In this document: positions 9,227-17,719 of the stretch, in pieces
Layout: every line of letters starts with the position of its first letter
Position numbering within the stretch: the first letter of the stretch is position 1
Origin: Acholeplasmataceae bacterium
GTDB lineage: Bacteria; Bacillota_I; Bacilli_A; Acholeplasmatales; UBA5453
DNA length: 38,068 nt
Assembly (NCBI GenBank): GCA_012800005.1
Contig: JAAZKC010000101.1
Span: 1-38,068 of the forward strand
Direction of reading: 5' to 3'
Made by a program: the position numbers and the translations under genes
Notes under the pieces: model-generated
Seen by the model: only the letters and a program-made list of their open reading frames with translations
Told to the model about the DNA's origin: nothing
Database searches by the model: none

Positions 9227-10396
9227 ATGATTAAATATGTAATTTGGGATTTCAACGGAACAATTTTGGATGATAAAGAATTATCATTAAACCTTTTAAA
9301 TGAAATTTTAAAAAAACAAGGGAAAAAGCCCGTAGATGAAGAAGCTTATTTAAAACTTTTCGGGTTTCCGATAAAAAAATATTATCTTAAGGCGGGAATT
9401 ACTTTTGAAGAAGAATCATTTGATGATATTGCGAAGTGGTATATCGCAAAATATCAACCTCTTAGCCTTGATTTAAAACTTCATGATGGCGTGGTAGAAA
9501 CACTCATTATTTTAAGAAAAATGGGAATAAAAAATATTTGTCTTTCTGCAAGTCTTCAAAAAAATTTAGAAGAACAACTAAAACACTATGAAATTTATAA
9601 TTATTTTGATTATGTTATTGGAATGGACAATATTAAAACGGAAGGAAAAGAAAAAGTAGGCGCTAGATTTTTAAAAGAACATAAAGTCAACCCTAATGAG
9701 TGTTTATATATTGGGGATACTATTTATGATTATGATGTCGCAAGGAAAATGAGAGTGCGGGCAATCTTATTTAGTGGGGGTCATCAAGCAAAAGAAAGGC
9801 TGCTTAAAAAAACAAAAATAATTATTGATAATATTTATGATATAATATCACTGGTGAATAAAGAACAAAGGAGAAAAAAAGTGAGAAAATTTTTTAAAGA
9901 TTTCGGTAATTTTATCGCGAAAGGAAATGTCCTCGATTTAGCGATAGGGATTATTATAGGAGGCGCATTCAACGCTATTATTAGAAGTGTTGTTAATGAT
10001 TTGTTGATGCCTGTGATTAGTTTAATATTTAGAGCCGATGTTTCTAAAAAGTTTGCTGTTTTAAGAGGAACTGCAGAGTATGTAGCTAATGCTGATACTG
10101 GAGCATTGGAACTAGTTAAATCACCAGATGCAGTATTGCTTTATTGGGGAAATTTCTTACAATCAGTGATAGATTTTCTCATCATTGGTTTAACACTATT
10201 TATTATTATGAGAGTGTTTATGAAATTAAAAGCAAGAAAAGAAGCACATATAGCAGCAATTAAAGCAAAACGTGAAAGTGGAGAACAGTTAACTGAAAAA
10301 GAAGAGGCAGTTCATCCAGAACCAGTTATTCCAGAAGAAATCCTATTATTAAGAGAAATTAGAGATTCACTTAAAAAAGAAGAGGGAAATAAATAA
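9227..10396 (+). CDS. Single ORF: HAD-like phosphatase (N-terminal ~218 aa) in frame with large-conductance mechanosensitive channel MscL
   Basis: N-term VIWDFNGTILDD, YIGDTIYDYDVARKMRV (HAD); C-term FGNFIAKGNVLDLAIGIIIGGAFNAIIRSVVNDLLMPVIS (MscL). No stop between them. Confidence 0.85.
   Translation: MIKYVIWDFNGTILDDKELSLNLLNEILKKQGKKPVDEEAYLKLFGFPIKKYYLKAGITFEEESFDDIAKWYIAKYQPLSLDLKLHDGVVETLIILRKMGIKNICLSASLQKNLEEQLKHYEIYNYFDYVIGMDNIKTEGKEKVGARFLKEHKVNPNECLYIGDTIYDYDVARKMRVRAILFSGGHQAKERLLKKTKIIIDNIYDIISLVNKEQRRKKVRKFFKDFGNFIAKGNVLDLAIGIIIGGAFNAIIRSVVNDLLMPVISLIFRADVSKKFAVLRGTAEYVANADTGALELVKSPDAVLLYWGNFLQSVIDFLIIGLTLFIIMRVFMKLKARKEAHIAAIKAKRESGEQLTEKEEAVHPEPVIPEEILLLREIRDSLKKEEGNK
9838..9846 (+). 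promoter_or_regulatory. Putative internal extended -10 promoter for mscL (TGATATAAT)
   Basis: TGATATAAT inside the HAD 3' end, 34 nt upstream of the internal GTG at 9881. Confidence 0.4.
9881..10396 (+). CDS. mscL: MscL as a possible independent translation unit (internal GTG start)
   Basis: AAAGGAG SD at 9868-9874, then GTG AGA AAA TTT TTT AAA GAT TTC GGT AAT at 9881, matching the expected MscL N-terminus. Confidence 0.65.
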   Translation: MRKFFKDFGNFIAKGNVLDLAIGIIIGGAFNAIIRSVVNDLLMPVISLIFRADVSKKFAVLRGTAEYVANADTGALELVKSPDAVLLYWGNFLQSVIDFLIIGLTLFIIMRVFMKLKARKEAHIAAIKAKRESGEQLTEKEEAVHPEPVIPEEILLLREIRDSLKKEEGNK

Positions 10397-10409
10397 AAAC
10401 TACTAAATG

Positions 10410-10434
10410 AAAGAGTGTCTTTGTGGCGCTCTTT
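10410..10434 (+). terminator. Terminator after mscL
   Basis: AAAGAGTG / CGCTCTTT stem (one T-G wobble) followed by T-rich sequence. Confidence 0.55.
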
Positions 10435-10489
10435 TATGTTTTAAAATAAAATATCCAAATATAAATATTTGTATACATTGTGAAAAAAA

Positions 10490-10518
10490 TTGCAACTCTA
10501 AACAAAAAATCGTAGAAT
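10490..10518 (+). promoter_or_regulatory. Promoter TTGCAA-17-TAGAAT directly left of the IS, likely the original aro operon promoter
   Basis: TTGCAA 10490-10495, 17-nt spacer, TAGAAT 10513-10518; predicted start about 10525, IS end at about 10528. Confidence 0.5.
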
Positions 10519-10559
10519 ACTAGCGTATGGACCCCCACTTTCGAAAATAAAAATATGAT

Positions 10560-10599
10560 AATGGCACTTCAGGGCTTAGTAATGTCTTGAAGTGCCATT
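10560..10599. terminator. Strong hairpin (12-bp stem) at the IS left end, downstream of the transposase
   Basis: AATGGCACTTCA (10560-10571) / TGAAGTGCCATT (10588-10599), followed on + strand by TTTT. Confidence 0.7.
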
Positions 10600-10623
10600 T
10601 TTCGTCTTGCGTATTAAATTAAG

Positions 10624-12333
10624 CTAAAATAATTTTTTTATTTCATCCGCATTTTTAGTAAATTGGTTTAATTTTATTCCGTAATTTTGACTCATTAATT
10701 TTAAATTATCATCAATATAAGTAAGTAAATATTCTTTATTTGATAATTTAAATGCCTGGTATTTTCTTAAAGAATCTACTAGTGATGTTAATGGAATTTT
10801 GTTTTTCATTTTCTTAACTTCAATTACTCTTAATAAAAATAATGCGCTCATACATATTAAGAAATACCCTCTTATTGCTTCCATTTTAGAGTGATAAATT
10901 GGTCTTGTTTCTAGTGTTGTTTTTAAAACTTTAAAAGAATCTTCAATTTGCCAAAGTGCTCTATATGCTTCAACTATTTCAAGAGGTGGAGCCTTAATCT
11001 CGCTTGAAACGAATAAATTAAACCCATCTAACTCGCTATCCTCAATAACTTTTTCATAATCAATACTACGTTCTTTATCGGCGTCCAACTCTTGTCCTAA
11101 ATCATCATACAAAGTCTCTTTAACATATTTACTAGTATGTCCGTAAAGTTCTTTTTTATATCCAGAAGAAGTTTTAATTCTTTTTTCTAACTTACTTAAA
11201 GCCCTATCTCTTTCATATTTTGTCTTTTCTGCATAAGAACGTGACCAATAGGCTATTTGAATTTGTGGAATCTCAACGTCCTTATCTTTATCATCAACAG
11301 TTTTTACTTTAATCTTATCAAAATCATCTATTCTAACCTTATACTTAGCAATTACTTCCTTTTTATCTTTATCTAAAATATCAATATAACCGTTAGGATC
11401 TTTTATCCATTTTTTTACCTCTTCACTAGATCCTCTAACAGATTCAGAAAAAATATAGCCATCACCATCTAAATAAGTCTCTTTAATGTTATCACCAGAA
11501 TTTAAACCTTTATCAGCGATTCTAATGATTTTCCCATTAATATTGTGTTTATCTTTCATCTCTTTAATAACGTCTTTATATAAAGGATATTCAGACTCAT
11601 TACCAGAATACATTTTATAATCAATTGGTATTTTATCTGCGTCTAATAAAAGTGCTAATCCAATAATTGGTTGGTTAGTATTTGATTTACATGGTCCTTT
11701 TTGCATATAGTCATGTGGCTTATCTATCTCAAAGTAAAAGTTCGTGCAGTCAAAATAAACCTTTTTTGTATTACTTCTATATTTTTCACCAAATTTTCTT
11801 CTTAAAATTTCAAATGCTGCTACATCAGCATTATTGCTTCCTAAAGCGAAAATGGCATCATACATTTGATCTTTCGTAAAATTAAAGTCATGATAAAAAG
11901 AATTATACATTGAGTCATATGATTCTAATTTTGAATTAGGATTTAATACTCTAGAGTAAACTAAAAATTCAAAAATTTCTGAAAGTGAATAACGGACATT
12001 TTTTCTTGACATATAAATTATCGCATCAAAATATTTTTTTAAATCTAATTCATTATATAGTTTCTTTAAAGGGAAATAACCTAAGTTTATTAATTTCTTT
12101 TCACCTTCAGGAATTGGATTTGATAAACTATTTTTTCTTCGCTCATTTTCCTCTTTAATCCATTCTTGAAAATGAGCGATAGGATCTACATATTTCTTTT
12201 CAAGTTCATCAAGATATCCTAAAGATTTAAATGTTTTTTGTCTAACGTTTTTAATTTTCGAATCATAAACCGAATCTACAATTGATAAATAAATGCGTCC
12301 ATATTGTGGGGTTCTTTTTAAATAAAGTGCCAT
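10624..12333 (-). CDS. IS1634-family (IS4-superfamily) DDE transposase
   Basis: KKVYFDCTNFYFEID, IRIADKGLNSGDNI, YRALWQIEDSFKVLKTTLETRPIYH. Likely start is the MALYLKRTP Met at 12333 with a GAGGT SD, not 12405. Confidence 0.85.
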   Translation of the reverse strand: MALYLKRTPQYGRIYLSIVDSVYDSKIKNVRQKTFKSLGYLDELEKKYVDPIAHFQEWIKEENERRKNSLSNPIPEGEKKLINLGYFPLKKLYNELDLKKYFDAIIYMSRKNVRYSLSEIFEFLVYSRVLNPNSKLESYDSMYNSFYHDFNFTKDQMYDAIFALGSNNADVAAFEILRRKFGEKYRSNTKKVYFDCTNFYFEIDKPHDYMQKGPCKSNTNQPIIGLALLLDADKIPIDYKMYSGNESEYPLYKDVIKEMKDKHNINGKIIRIADKGLNSGDNIKETYLDGDGYIFSESVRGSSEEVKKWIKDPNGYIDILDKDKKEVIAKYKVRIDDFDKIKVKTVDDKDKDVEIPQIQIAYWSRSYAEKTKYERDRALSKLEKRIKTSSGYKKELYGHTSKYVKETLYDDLGQELDADKERSIDYEKVIEDSELDGFNLFVSSEIKAPPLEIVEAYRALWQIEDSFKVLKTTLETRPIYHSKMEAIRGYFLICMSALFLLRVIEVKKMKNKIPLTSLVDSLRKYQAFKLSNKEYLLTYIDDNLKLMSQNYGIKLNQFTKNADEIKKLF

Positions 12334-12373
12334 GTCTTTTACCTCTTTGTTGTCAAATTTATTGTATATAAAT

Positions 12374-12402
12374 ATTATACAATAATACGCAAGAATATGC
12401 AA
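12374..12402 (-). promoter_or_regulatory. Transposase promoter TTGCAT-17-TATAAT
   Basis: Minus strand TTGCAT (12402..12397), 17-nt spacer containing TCTTGCGTATT, TATAAT (12379..12374). Confidence 0.7.
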
Positions 12403-12445
12403 CATAAAAGTTAAAAAATATTTTTTTGATTTGACAAATAAAAAA

Positions 12446-12459
12446 GGCTTAACTAAGCC
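12446..12459. terminator. Hairpin near the IS right end
   Basis: GGCTT-AACT-AAGCC bracketed by A and T runs on both strands. Confidence 0.4.
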
Positions 12460-12549
12460 ATGATTTTTTAAAAAACGTTAAAATGTTTTCAAAAGGTTTC
12501 TTGCGTATTTCCAAAAGACGGGACACAATTAAATAATTTTAAAAAGAAA

Positions 12550-12579
12550 GGGACTAGTTTTTAAAATAGTCTCTTTTTT
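12550..12579 (+). terminator. Terminator/attenuator-like hairpin between the IS and aroF
   Basis: GGGACTA (12550-12556) / TAGTCTC (12567-12573) then TTTTTT. Confidence 0.6.
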
Positions 12580-12657
12580 CTTCTTTAAATTGTAAAAATA
12601 AGCCCTCTATGATAATATATCATTAAATAATTTAATGGTTTTAAAAGGTGAAATGGT

Positions 12658-13671
12658 ATGATTGTTCAAATGAGACATGGAGCGACACAAGCTCAAAGTG
12701 AAAAAGTAATTAATTTTTTAAAAGAAAAAGGCTTTGAAATAAAAGATGTTTCTTCTGATAATGTAATTATCTTTGGAGTTATTGGTGATACAAAATATTT
12801 AAATGCTTCTGATTTAGAAGCGTTTAGTGGTGTTTTTCAAGTTACGAGAATTCAAACTCCTTATAAATTAGTAAGCCGTCAGTTTAAGAGCGAAGATACC
12901 ATTATTCATATTAAGGATGATATTTATATTGGTGAAGGTTATTTTGAAATAATTGCGGGCACTTGTGCAGTTGAAACAAAAGAAATCACAGAAGAAGTGG
13001 CTAAGGCTTTAGTATCTAATGGAGTTAAGATTTTAAGAGGTGGTGCCTTTAAACCTAGAACCTCACCTTATTCTTTTCAAGGTTTAGGAGTTAAAGGACT
13101 AGAAATATTAAATGAAGTAAAGAATAAATATAATTTAGTGGTTGTAAGTGAAATAGTTAATGAAAAAGATATTCCAGCATTCGAAAAATATGTTGATGTT
13201 TATCAAGTAGGTGCTAGAAATATGTATAACTATGAACTATTAAAAGCTTTAGGTAAAAAGACTAAAAAACCGATAATTTTAAAGCGTGGCATAAGCGCGA
13301 CAATTGAAGAATGGTTAATGAGTGCGGAATATATACTAAGTTCTGGAAACCCTAACGTTATTTTATGTGAAAGAGGTATTCGCACCTTTGAAAGATACAC
13401 AAGAAATACACTTGATATTCAAGCGGTGCTTGCGGTTAAAGAGTTATCACACTTACCTGTGATTGTAGATCCATCACATTCAAGTGGAAAATATACAATG
13501 ATTGAAAAATTGTCTTTAGCAAGCCTCGCAGTAGGTGCGGACGGAGTTATGGTTGAAATTCATCCAAATCCTGAGTTTGCCTTATCTGATGGGGCACAAT
13601 CATTAAAATTAGATAAGTTTAGCCATATGGTTAAAGAATTAAACAAATTAAAGAAAGGTTTAAAAAAATGA
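12658..13671 (+). CDS. aroF: 3-deoxy-7-phosphoheptulonate synthase with N-terminal ferredoxin-like domain
   Basis: GGAFKPRTSPYSFQGLG, YQVGARNMYNYELLK, ILKRGISATIEEWL, PVIVDPSHSSGK; N-terminal MRHGATQAQ...LEAFSGVFQVTRIQTPYKLVSR. Confidence 0.92.
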   Translation: MIVQMRHGATQAQSEKVINFLKEKGFEIKDVSSDNVIIFGVIGDTKYLNASDLEAFSGVFQVTRIQTPYKLVSRQFKSEDTIIHIKDDIYIGEGYFEIIAGTCAVETKEITEEVAKALVSNGVKILRGGAFKPRTSPYSFQGLGVKGLEILNEVKNKYNLVVVSEIVNEKDIPAFEKYVDVYQVGARNMYNYELLKALGKKTKKPIILKRGISATIEEWLMSAEYILSSGNPNVILCERGIRTFERYTRNTLDIQAVLAVKELSHLPVIVDPSHSSGKYTMIEKLSLASLAVGADGVMVEIHPNPEFALSDGAQSLKLDKFSHMVKELNKLKKGLKK

Positions 13672-14477
13672 TTTTTTTTATTGTTGGGCTTGGGATGATG
13701 GGCTCAAGTTACGCTAAAAAACTCACAGAAAAAGGCTATATTGTTTATGGATATGATAAGTGTGATTCTACAAATAAAGAAGCGTTAGAAAAAGGCTTTG
13801 TTAAGTCAAATAAACTTGAGTGTTTAAGTAAAGCTAATTATATTATTTTATCTTTATATCCAGATGATAATGTTAAATTTTTACATGAACATAAAGCCTT
13901 AATTAATCCTAACGCGTTTATTACTGATATTAGTGGAATAAAGAGTAATATGATTATTAAAATAAAGGAGACTATTGATAACTCTTATATGTCACATCAC
14001 CCTATGGCTGGAAGTGAAATTAAAGGAATTAAAGGAGTTAATCCTAATATTTTTAAAGGTGCTAATTTTCTTATTATTGATGATAATAATAGTGAAGATG
14101 AGATTAACAAACTATTAATTTTAAAAGAAGCGTTAGAATTCGGTAAAGTATCAATTACTTCAAAGGAAATTCATGATGAAATGATTTCTTTCACATCACA
14201 AATGCCACACGCGCTTGCGATAGCTTTAGTGAATAGTGATACTTATAAAGATACTAAATCATTTACTGGAGATAGTTTTAGAGATTTAACACGGATTGCG
14301 AGTATTAATGAATCTTTATGGAGTTTACTATTTTTAAATAATAAAGAAAACTTAGTTAAAGATTTAAATAATTTTAAAAATGAATTAAATAAAATAATTG
14401 ATTCTCTTAATAATGATGATGAAAAAACCTTAAAAGAATTAATGATTAAATCAAAAGAAAAGAGGGATTCTTATTAG
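13668..14477 (+). CDS. tyrA: Prephenate dehydrogenase
   Basis: IVGLGMMGSSYA, DISGIKS, HHPMAGSEIKGI, FTSQMPHALA, RDLTRIA. Confidence 0.88.
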   Translation: MIFFIVGLGMMGSSYAKKLTEKGYIVYGYDKCDSTNKEALEKGFVKSNKLECLSKANYIILSLYPDDNVKFLHEHKALINPNAFITDISGIKSNMIIKIKETIDNSYMSHHPMAGSEIKGIKGVNPNIFKGANFLIIDDNNSEDEINKLLILKEALEFGKVSITSKEIHDEMISFTSQMPHALAIALVNSDTYKDTKSFTGDSFRDLTRIASINESLWSLLFLNNKENLVKDLNNFKNELNKIIDSLNNDDEKTLKELMIKSKEKRDSY

Positions 14478-15477
14478 AGTTGAGGTTACATTAAAAGAAT
14501 CTTATAACATCACATTTTCTAAAATAGGAATAGCGTTAAATAAATATAAAGATAAACGCTTATTTTTAATCACGGATGAAAATGTGTATTTTTATTATAA
14601 AAATCATTTAAAAGAAACATTAAAAGAATATAACGTTGACTATATAATTATAAAACCTGGTGAAAAATCTAAAAGCGAAGAAAAATATTTAAAAATAATA
14701 CATGAATTATTAGAAAAACATATTACTAGAAAAGACATTATAGTCGCATTTGGTGGTGGAGTTGTTGGGGATTTAAGTGGGTTTGTCGCAGCGACAATTT
14801 TAAGAGGAGTTTCATTTATTAATATTCCAACTAGTTTACTAGCGATGGTTGATTCAAGTATTGGATCTAAAGTAGGAATTGATACTCACTATGGTAAAAA
14901 CTTACTTGGTGCCTTTAAAAATCCTTTAGAAGTAATTATTGATTTTAATTATTTAAAGACTTTACCAAAAGAAGAGTATAATAATGGGATAGCTGAAGTA
15001 ATAAAATATTATTTAATAGATGATGTTTCTTTATTAGAAGATATTAAGAATAATAATTTAGAAAATATTATTAAAAAATCAATAAAATCTAAAAAAGAAA
15101 TAATTACTAAAGATCCATTTGAAACATATGAAAGAATGTATTTAAATTTTGGGCATACATTCGCTCATGCCATTGAAAGACATTCTAATTATGAAATTCC
15201 TCATGGCTATGCAGTAGCGATGGGAATGGATATTTCAATAAGACTTGGAATATATTTTAATATTACAAATAAAGAAGTTTTAAATAAACTTCATAATTTA
15301 TATAGTTATTATGATTTACCTCTATTTAAAGGGAATATCCAAGAGTTAGTTCCTTATTTAAGTAGTGATAAAAAAGCGCATGCAGATAAAATTAATTTTG
15401 TATTTATAAAAGATGTTGGCACACCTTATATTAAACAAATAGAAAAAGAGGTGTTTTATGAAATATCAAGTTTTTAA
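14473..15477 (+). CDS. aroB: 3-dehydroquinate synthase; predicted ATT start overlapping the tyrA stop
   Basis: IKPGEKSKSEEKYLKI, AFGGGVVGDLSGFVAATILRG, PTSLLAMVDSSIGSKVGIDTHYGKNLLGAF, NFGHTFAHAIE. Track start (GTG 14584) misses an in-frame N-terminus RVEVTLKESYNITFSKIGIALNKYKDKRLFLITDEN. Confidence 0.85.
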   Translation: MRVEVTLKESYNITFSKIGIALNKYKDKRLFLITDENVYFYYKNHLKETLKEYNVDYIIIKPGEKSKSEEKYLKIIHELLEKHITRKDIIVAFGGGVVGDLSGFVAATILRGVSFINIPTSLLAMVDSSIGSKVGIDTHYGKNLLGAFKNPLEVIIDFNYLKTLPKEEYNNGIAEVIKYYLIDDVSLLEDIKNNNLENIIKKSIKSKKEIITKDPFETYERMYLNFGHTFAHAIERHSNYEIPHGYAVAMGMDISIRLGIYFNITNKEVLNKLHNLYSYYDLPLFKGNIQELVPYLSSDKKAHADKINFVFIKDVGTPYIKQIEKEVFYEISSF

Positions 15478-16726
15478 ATCAGAAATAAATGGAACATTAA
15501 AGATGATTCCTTCTAAATCTTTAACTCATAGAGCTTTAATTTCGGCAGCGCTGGCTAAAGGTGAAAGTATAATTGAAAATCCTTTATATGCCGATGATAC
15601 CTTAAAGACTTTAGAAATTTTAAAAAATCTAGGAGCGAGTTTTTTAACTCACTTAGATTATATTAAAGTTGCGGGAGGAAATATTAAACATTCTAATGTA
15701 GTTTTATTCGCAAAAGAATCAGGCTCGACAATTCGTTTTTTAATTCCTGTGGCTTTACTCACAGAAGAATTAGAACATTTTAGCCTAAGTCCTAGTTTAG
15801 CTAGTAGACCTTTTTTCGTTTATGAACATTTATTTAAAGAACATAATATTCATTTTGAAAAAAAAGGTGAAGATATTTTCGTTAAAGGGCCAATTTATTC
15901 TGGGGATTATAACATTGATGGTAGTATAAGTAGTCAATTTATTAGTGGGTTACTGTTTGTCTTACCTATTTTAGAAGGAGATTCAAAGATTATAGTTAGA
16001 AATAACTTTGAATCAAAAAGCTATGTAGAATTAACGATTAATGTTTTAAAAAAGTTTGGAATAAAAATAAATATGGCTGAAAACATCATTTATATTGAAG
16101 GTGGGCAACAATATAAAAACACTCAATTTACTGTTGAGGGTGATTATTCACAGGCCGCATTTTATCTTGCAAGCGCTGCTTTAGGTGGAAGTGTTACTTT
16201 ACTTGGATTAACTAAAGATTCGCTTCAAGGAGACAAAAAAATATTAGAGTTTTTAAAAGAGTTTGGCGCTAATGTAATTGTTAAAGATAAAGAAGTTACT
16301 GTGGAAAAAGGGGAATGTAGAAAAGTAGATATTGATATTTCTGATACACCTGATTTGGGCCCAATTTTATTTGTGTTAGGGGCTTTAAGCGAAGAAGAGT
16401 TTAAAATAAGCGGAATCGAAAGACTTCGCTATAAAGAATCAGATAGAATAAAAGCGATGTTAGAAAATTTAGATAAAGTAAATGCTAAATATAAATTAGA
16501 AGAAAATATGATTACTTTTTATCCCAGCAAGTTAAAAGGGGGAATAGAAGTGAGTAGTTATAATGATCATAGAATATGTATGGCTTTGACAATTCTAGCA
16601 TCCCATTTAAAGGAAGGATTAATTATTGATGGAATAGAATCAGTTAGTAAAAGTTATCCTACGTTTTTTGAAGATTTTAATATCTTAGGAGGAAAATATG
16701 CAACAGTTAAGAATGAAAATCACTGA
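15458..16726 (+). CDS. aroA: 3-phosphoshikimate 1-carboxyvinyltransferase (EPSP synthase)
   Basis: PSKSLTHRALISAALAKGES, SGSTIRFLIPV, SSQFISGLL, GDYSQAAFYLASAAL, RYKESDRI, YNDHRICMAL. Confidence 0.94.
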   Translation: MKYQVFKSEINGTLKMIPSKSLTHRALISAALAKGESIIENPLYADDTLKTLEILKNLGASFLTHLDYIKVAGGNIKHSNVVLFAKESGSTIRFLIPVALLTEELEHFSLSPSLASRPFFVYEHLFKEHNIHFEKKGEDIFVKGPIYSGDYNIDGSISSQFISGLLFVLPILEGDSKIIVRNNFESKSYVELTINVLKKFGIKINMAENIIYIEGGQQYKNTQFTVEGDYSQAAFYLASAALGGSVTLLGLTKDSLQGDKKILEFLKEFGANVIVKDKEVTVEKGECRKVDIDISDTPDLGPILFVLGALSEEEFKISGIERLRYKESDRIKAMLENLDKVNAKYKLEENMITFYPSKLKGGIEVSSYNDHRICMALTILASHLKEGLIIDGIESVSKSYPTFFEDFNILGGKYATVKNENH

Positions 16727-16943
16727 AATTGATAGAGAAATCGCTAAATTATTTAATGAAAGATTTAAAGTGGTTAAAGAGATTAAAGAATATAAAAAAC
16801 TACATAATCTTCCTATAACTGATAAAGAAAGAGAAAAAGCCTTATTAAAGGAAAATCTGAAATATATTGATGAGGAGTTTAGTCAGTTTTTCATTATATT
16901 TTATGATGCGTTAATGAATATATCAAAGGAATACCAAAAATGA
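16698..16943 (+). CDS. aroQ: Chorismate mutase, AroQ type
   Basis: 81 aa: MKITEIDREIAKLFNERFKVVKEIKEYKKLHNLPITDKEREKALL; AroQ-like helical pattern, within the aro operon. Confidence 0.8.
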   Translation: MQQLRMKITEIDREIAKLFNERFKVVKEIKEYKKLHNLPITDKEREKALLKENLKYIDEEFSQFFIIFYDALMNISKEYQK

Positions 16944-17719
16944 AATATGGACTACTTGGCTCTAATATAAGTTATTCTTTGTCAAAAAAACTTCATGAAA
17001 ATATCGCAAAGTTGAATGGTTTTAAAATTAACTATGAAATTATTGATATTAAAGAAGAAAGTTTAAAAACTTATATTAATTATTTATATGAAGGTAAGTA
17101 TAAAGGATATAATGTAACTATTCCTTTTAAACAAAAAATCATTAAATATTTAGATATTTTGAGTCCAGAAGTTAAAATGATTGGATCATGTAATACTATA
17201 GTGGTTAGGGATGGTTTATTATATGGTTATAATACTGATTACTATGGTTTTAAAAAAACCATTGAAATAAATGATATTAAACCTAATACTACTTACATAT
17301 TGGGAACTGGTGGAGCCGCAAGAACGGCGTATAGTTACTTATGTGAAAATGGTTTTGATTGTTTTATAGTTTCAAGAATAAATGAAGAAGACAAATTCTT
17401 TAAGAAACTTATCTATTATGAAGATTTTTATAAAATAAATCATGTGCCTATTTTAATTAACGCAACCCCAGTAGGAACAACTCCTAATTTTGGTTCGCCT
17501 TTAAAAAGTGTTAAGCAAACTTTTGATTTAGTGTTTGATTTAATTTATAATCCTTTAACTACTGAGTTGATGAGTCGTGGCAAAAGAAGTATTAATGGAG
17601 TAACGATGTTAATTTATCAGGCAATAAAGGCAGAAGAAATTTGGCAAGATAAAAAGTTAAAAGAAGATAAAAAAAGTATTAATTATCTAAGGAGTGTTTT
17701 ATATGAACAAATTCGGTAA
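16940..17719 (+). CDS. aroE: Shikimate dehydrogenase
   Basis: YGLLGSNISYSLSKKLHE, GYNVTIPFKQKI, GYNTDYYGF, ILGTGGAARTAYSYL, INATPVGTTP. Confidence 0.92.
   Translation: MKYGLLGSNISYSLSKKLHENIAKLNGFKINYEIIDIKEESLKTYINYLYEGKYKGYNVTIPFKQKIIKYLDILSPEVKMIGSCNTIVVRDGLLYGYNTDYYGFKKTIEINDIKPNTTYILGTGGAARTAYSYLCENGFDCFIVSRINEEDKFFKKLIYYEDFYKINHVPILINATPVGTTPNFGSPLKSVKQTFDLVFDLIYNPLTTELMSRGKRSINGVTMLIYQAIKAEEIWQDKKLKEDKKSINYLRSVLYEQIR

Larger units (their letters stand above)
10528..12527 (-). mobile_element. IS1634-like insertion sequence, ~2.0 kb
   Basis: Transposase flanked by imperfect ends: left TGGACCCCCACTTTCGAAAATA (10528-10549) versus reverse complement of right TGTGTCCCGTCTTTTGGAAATA (12527..12506), 15/22 identical. 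No target duplication recognised. Confidence 0.65.

Noticed and set aside
11682-11879. Track ORF antisense to the transposase
   Set aside because: Entirely antisense to a well-supported transposase; no SD or recognisable domain.
12431-12464. TTGACA at 12431 as an outward promoter driving aro
   Set aside because: A perfect -35, but the correctly spaced -10 positions read TAAGCC/AAGCCA and overlap the hairpin; not convincing.
10440-12657. T-box leader upstream of the aro operon
   Set aside because: Hairpin present, but no TGGNACCGCG-like T-box core or specifier stem could be found on either side of the IS.
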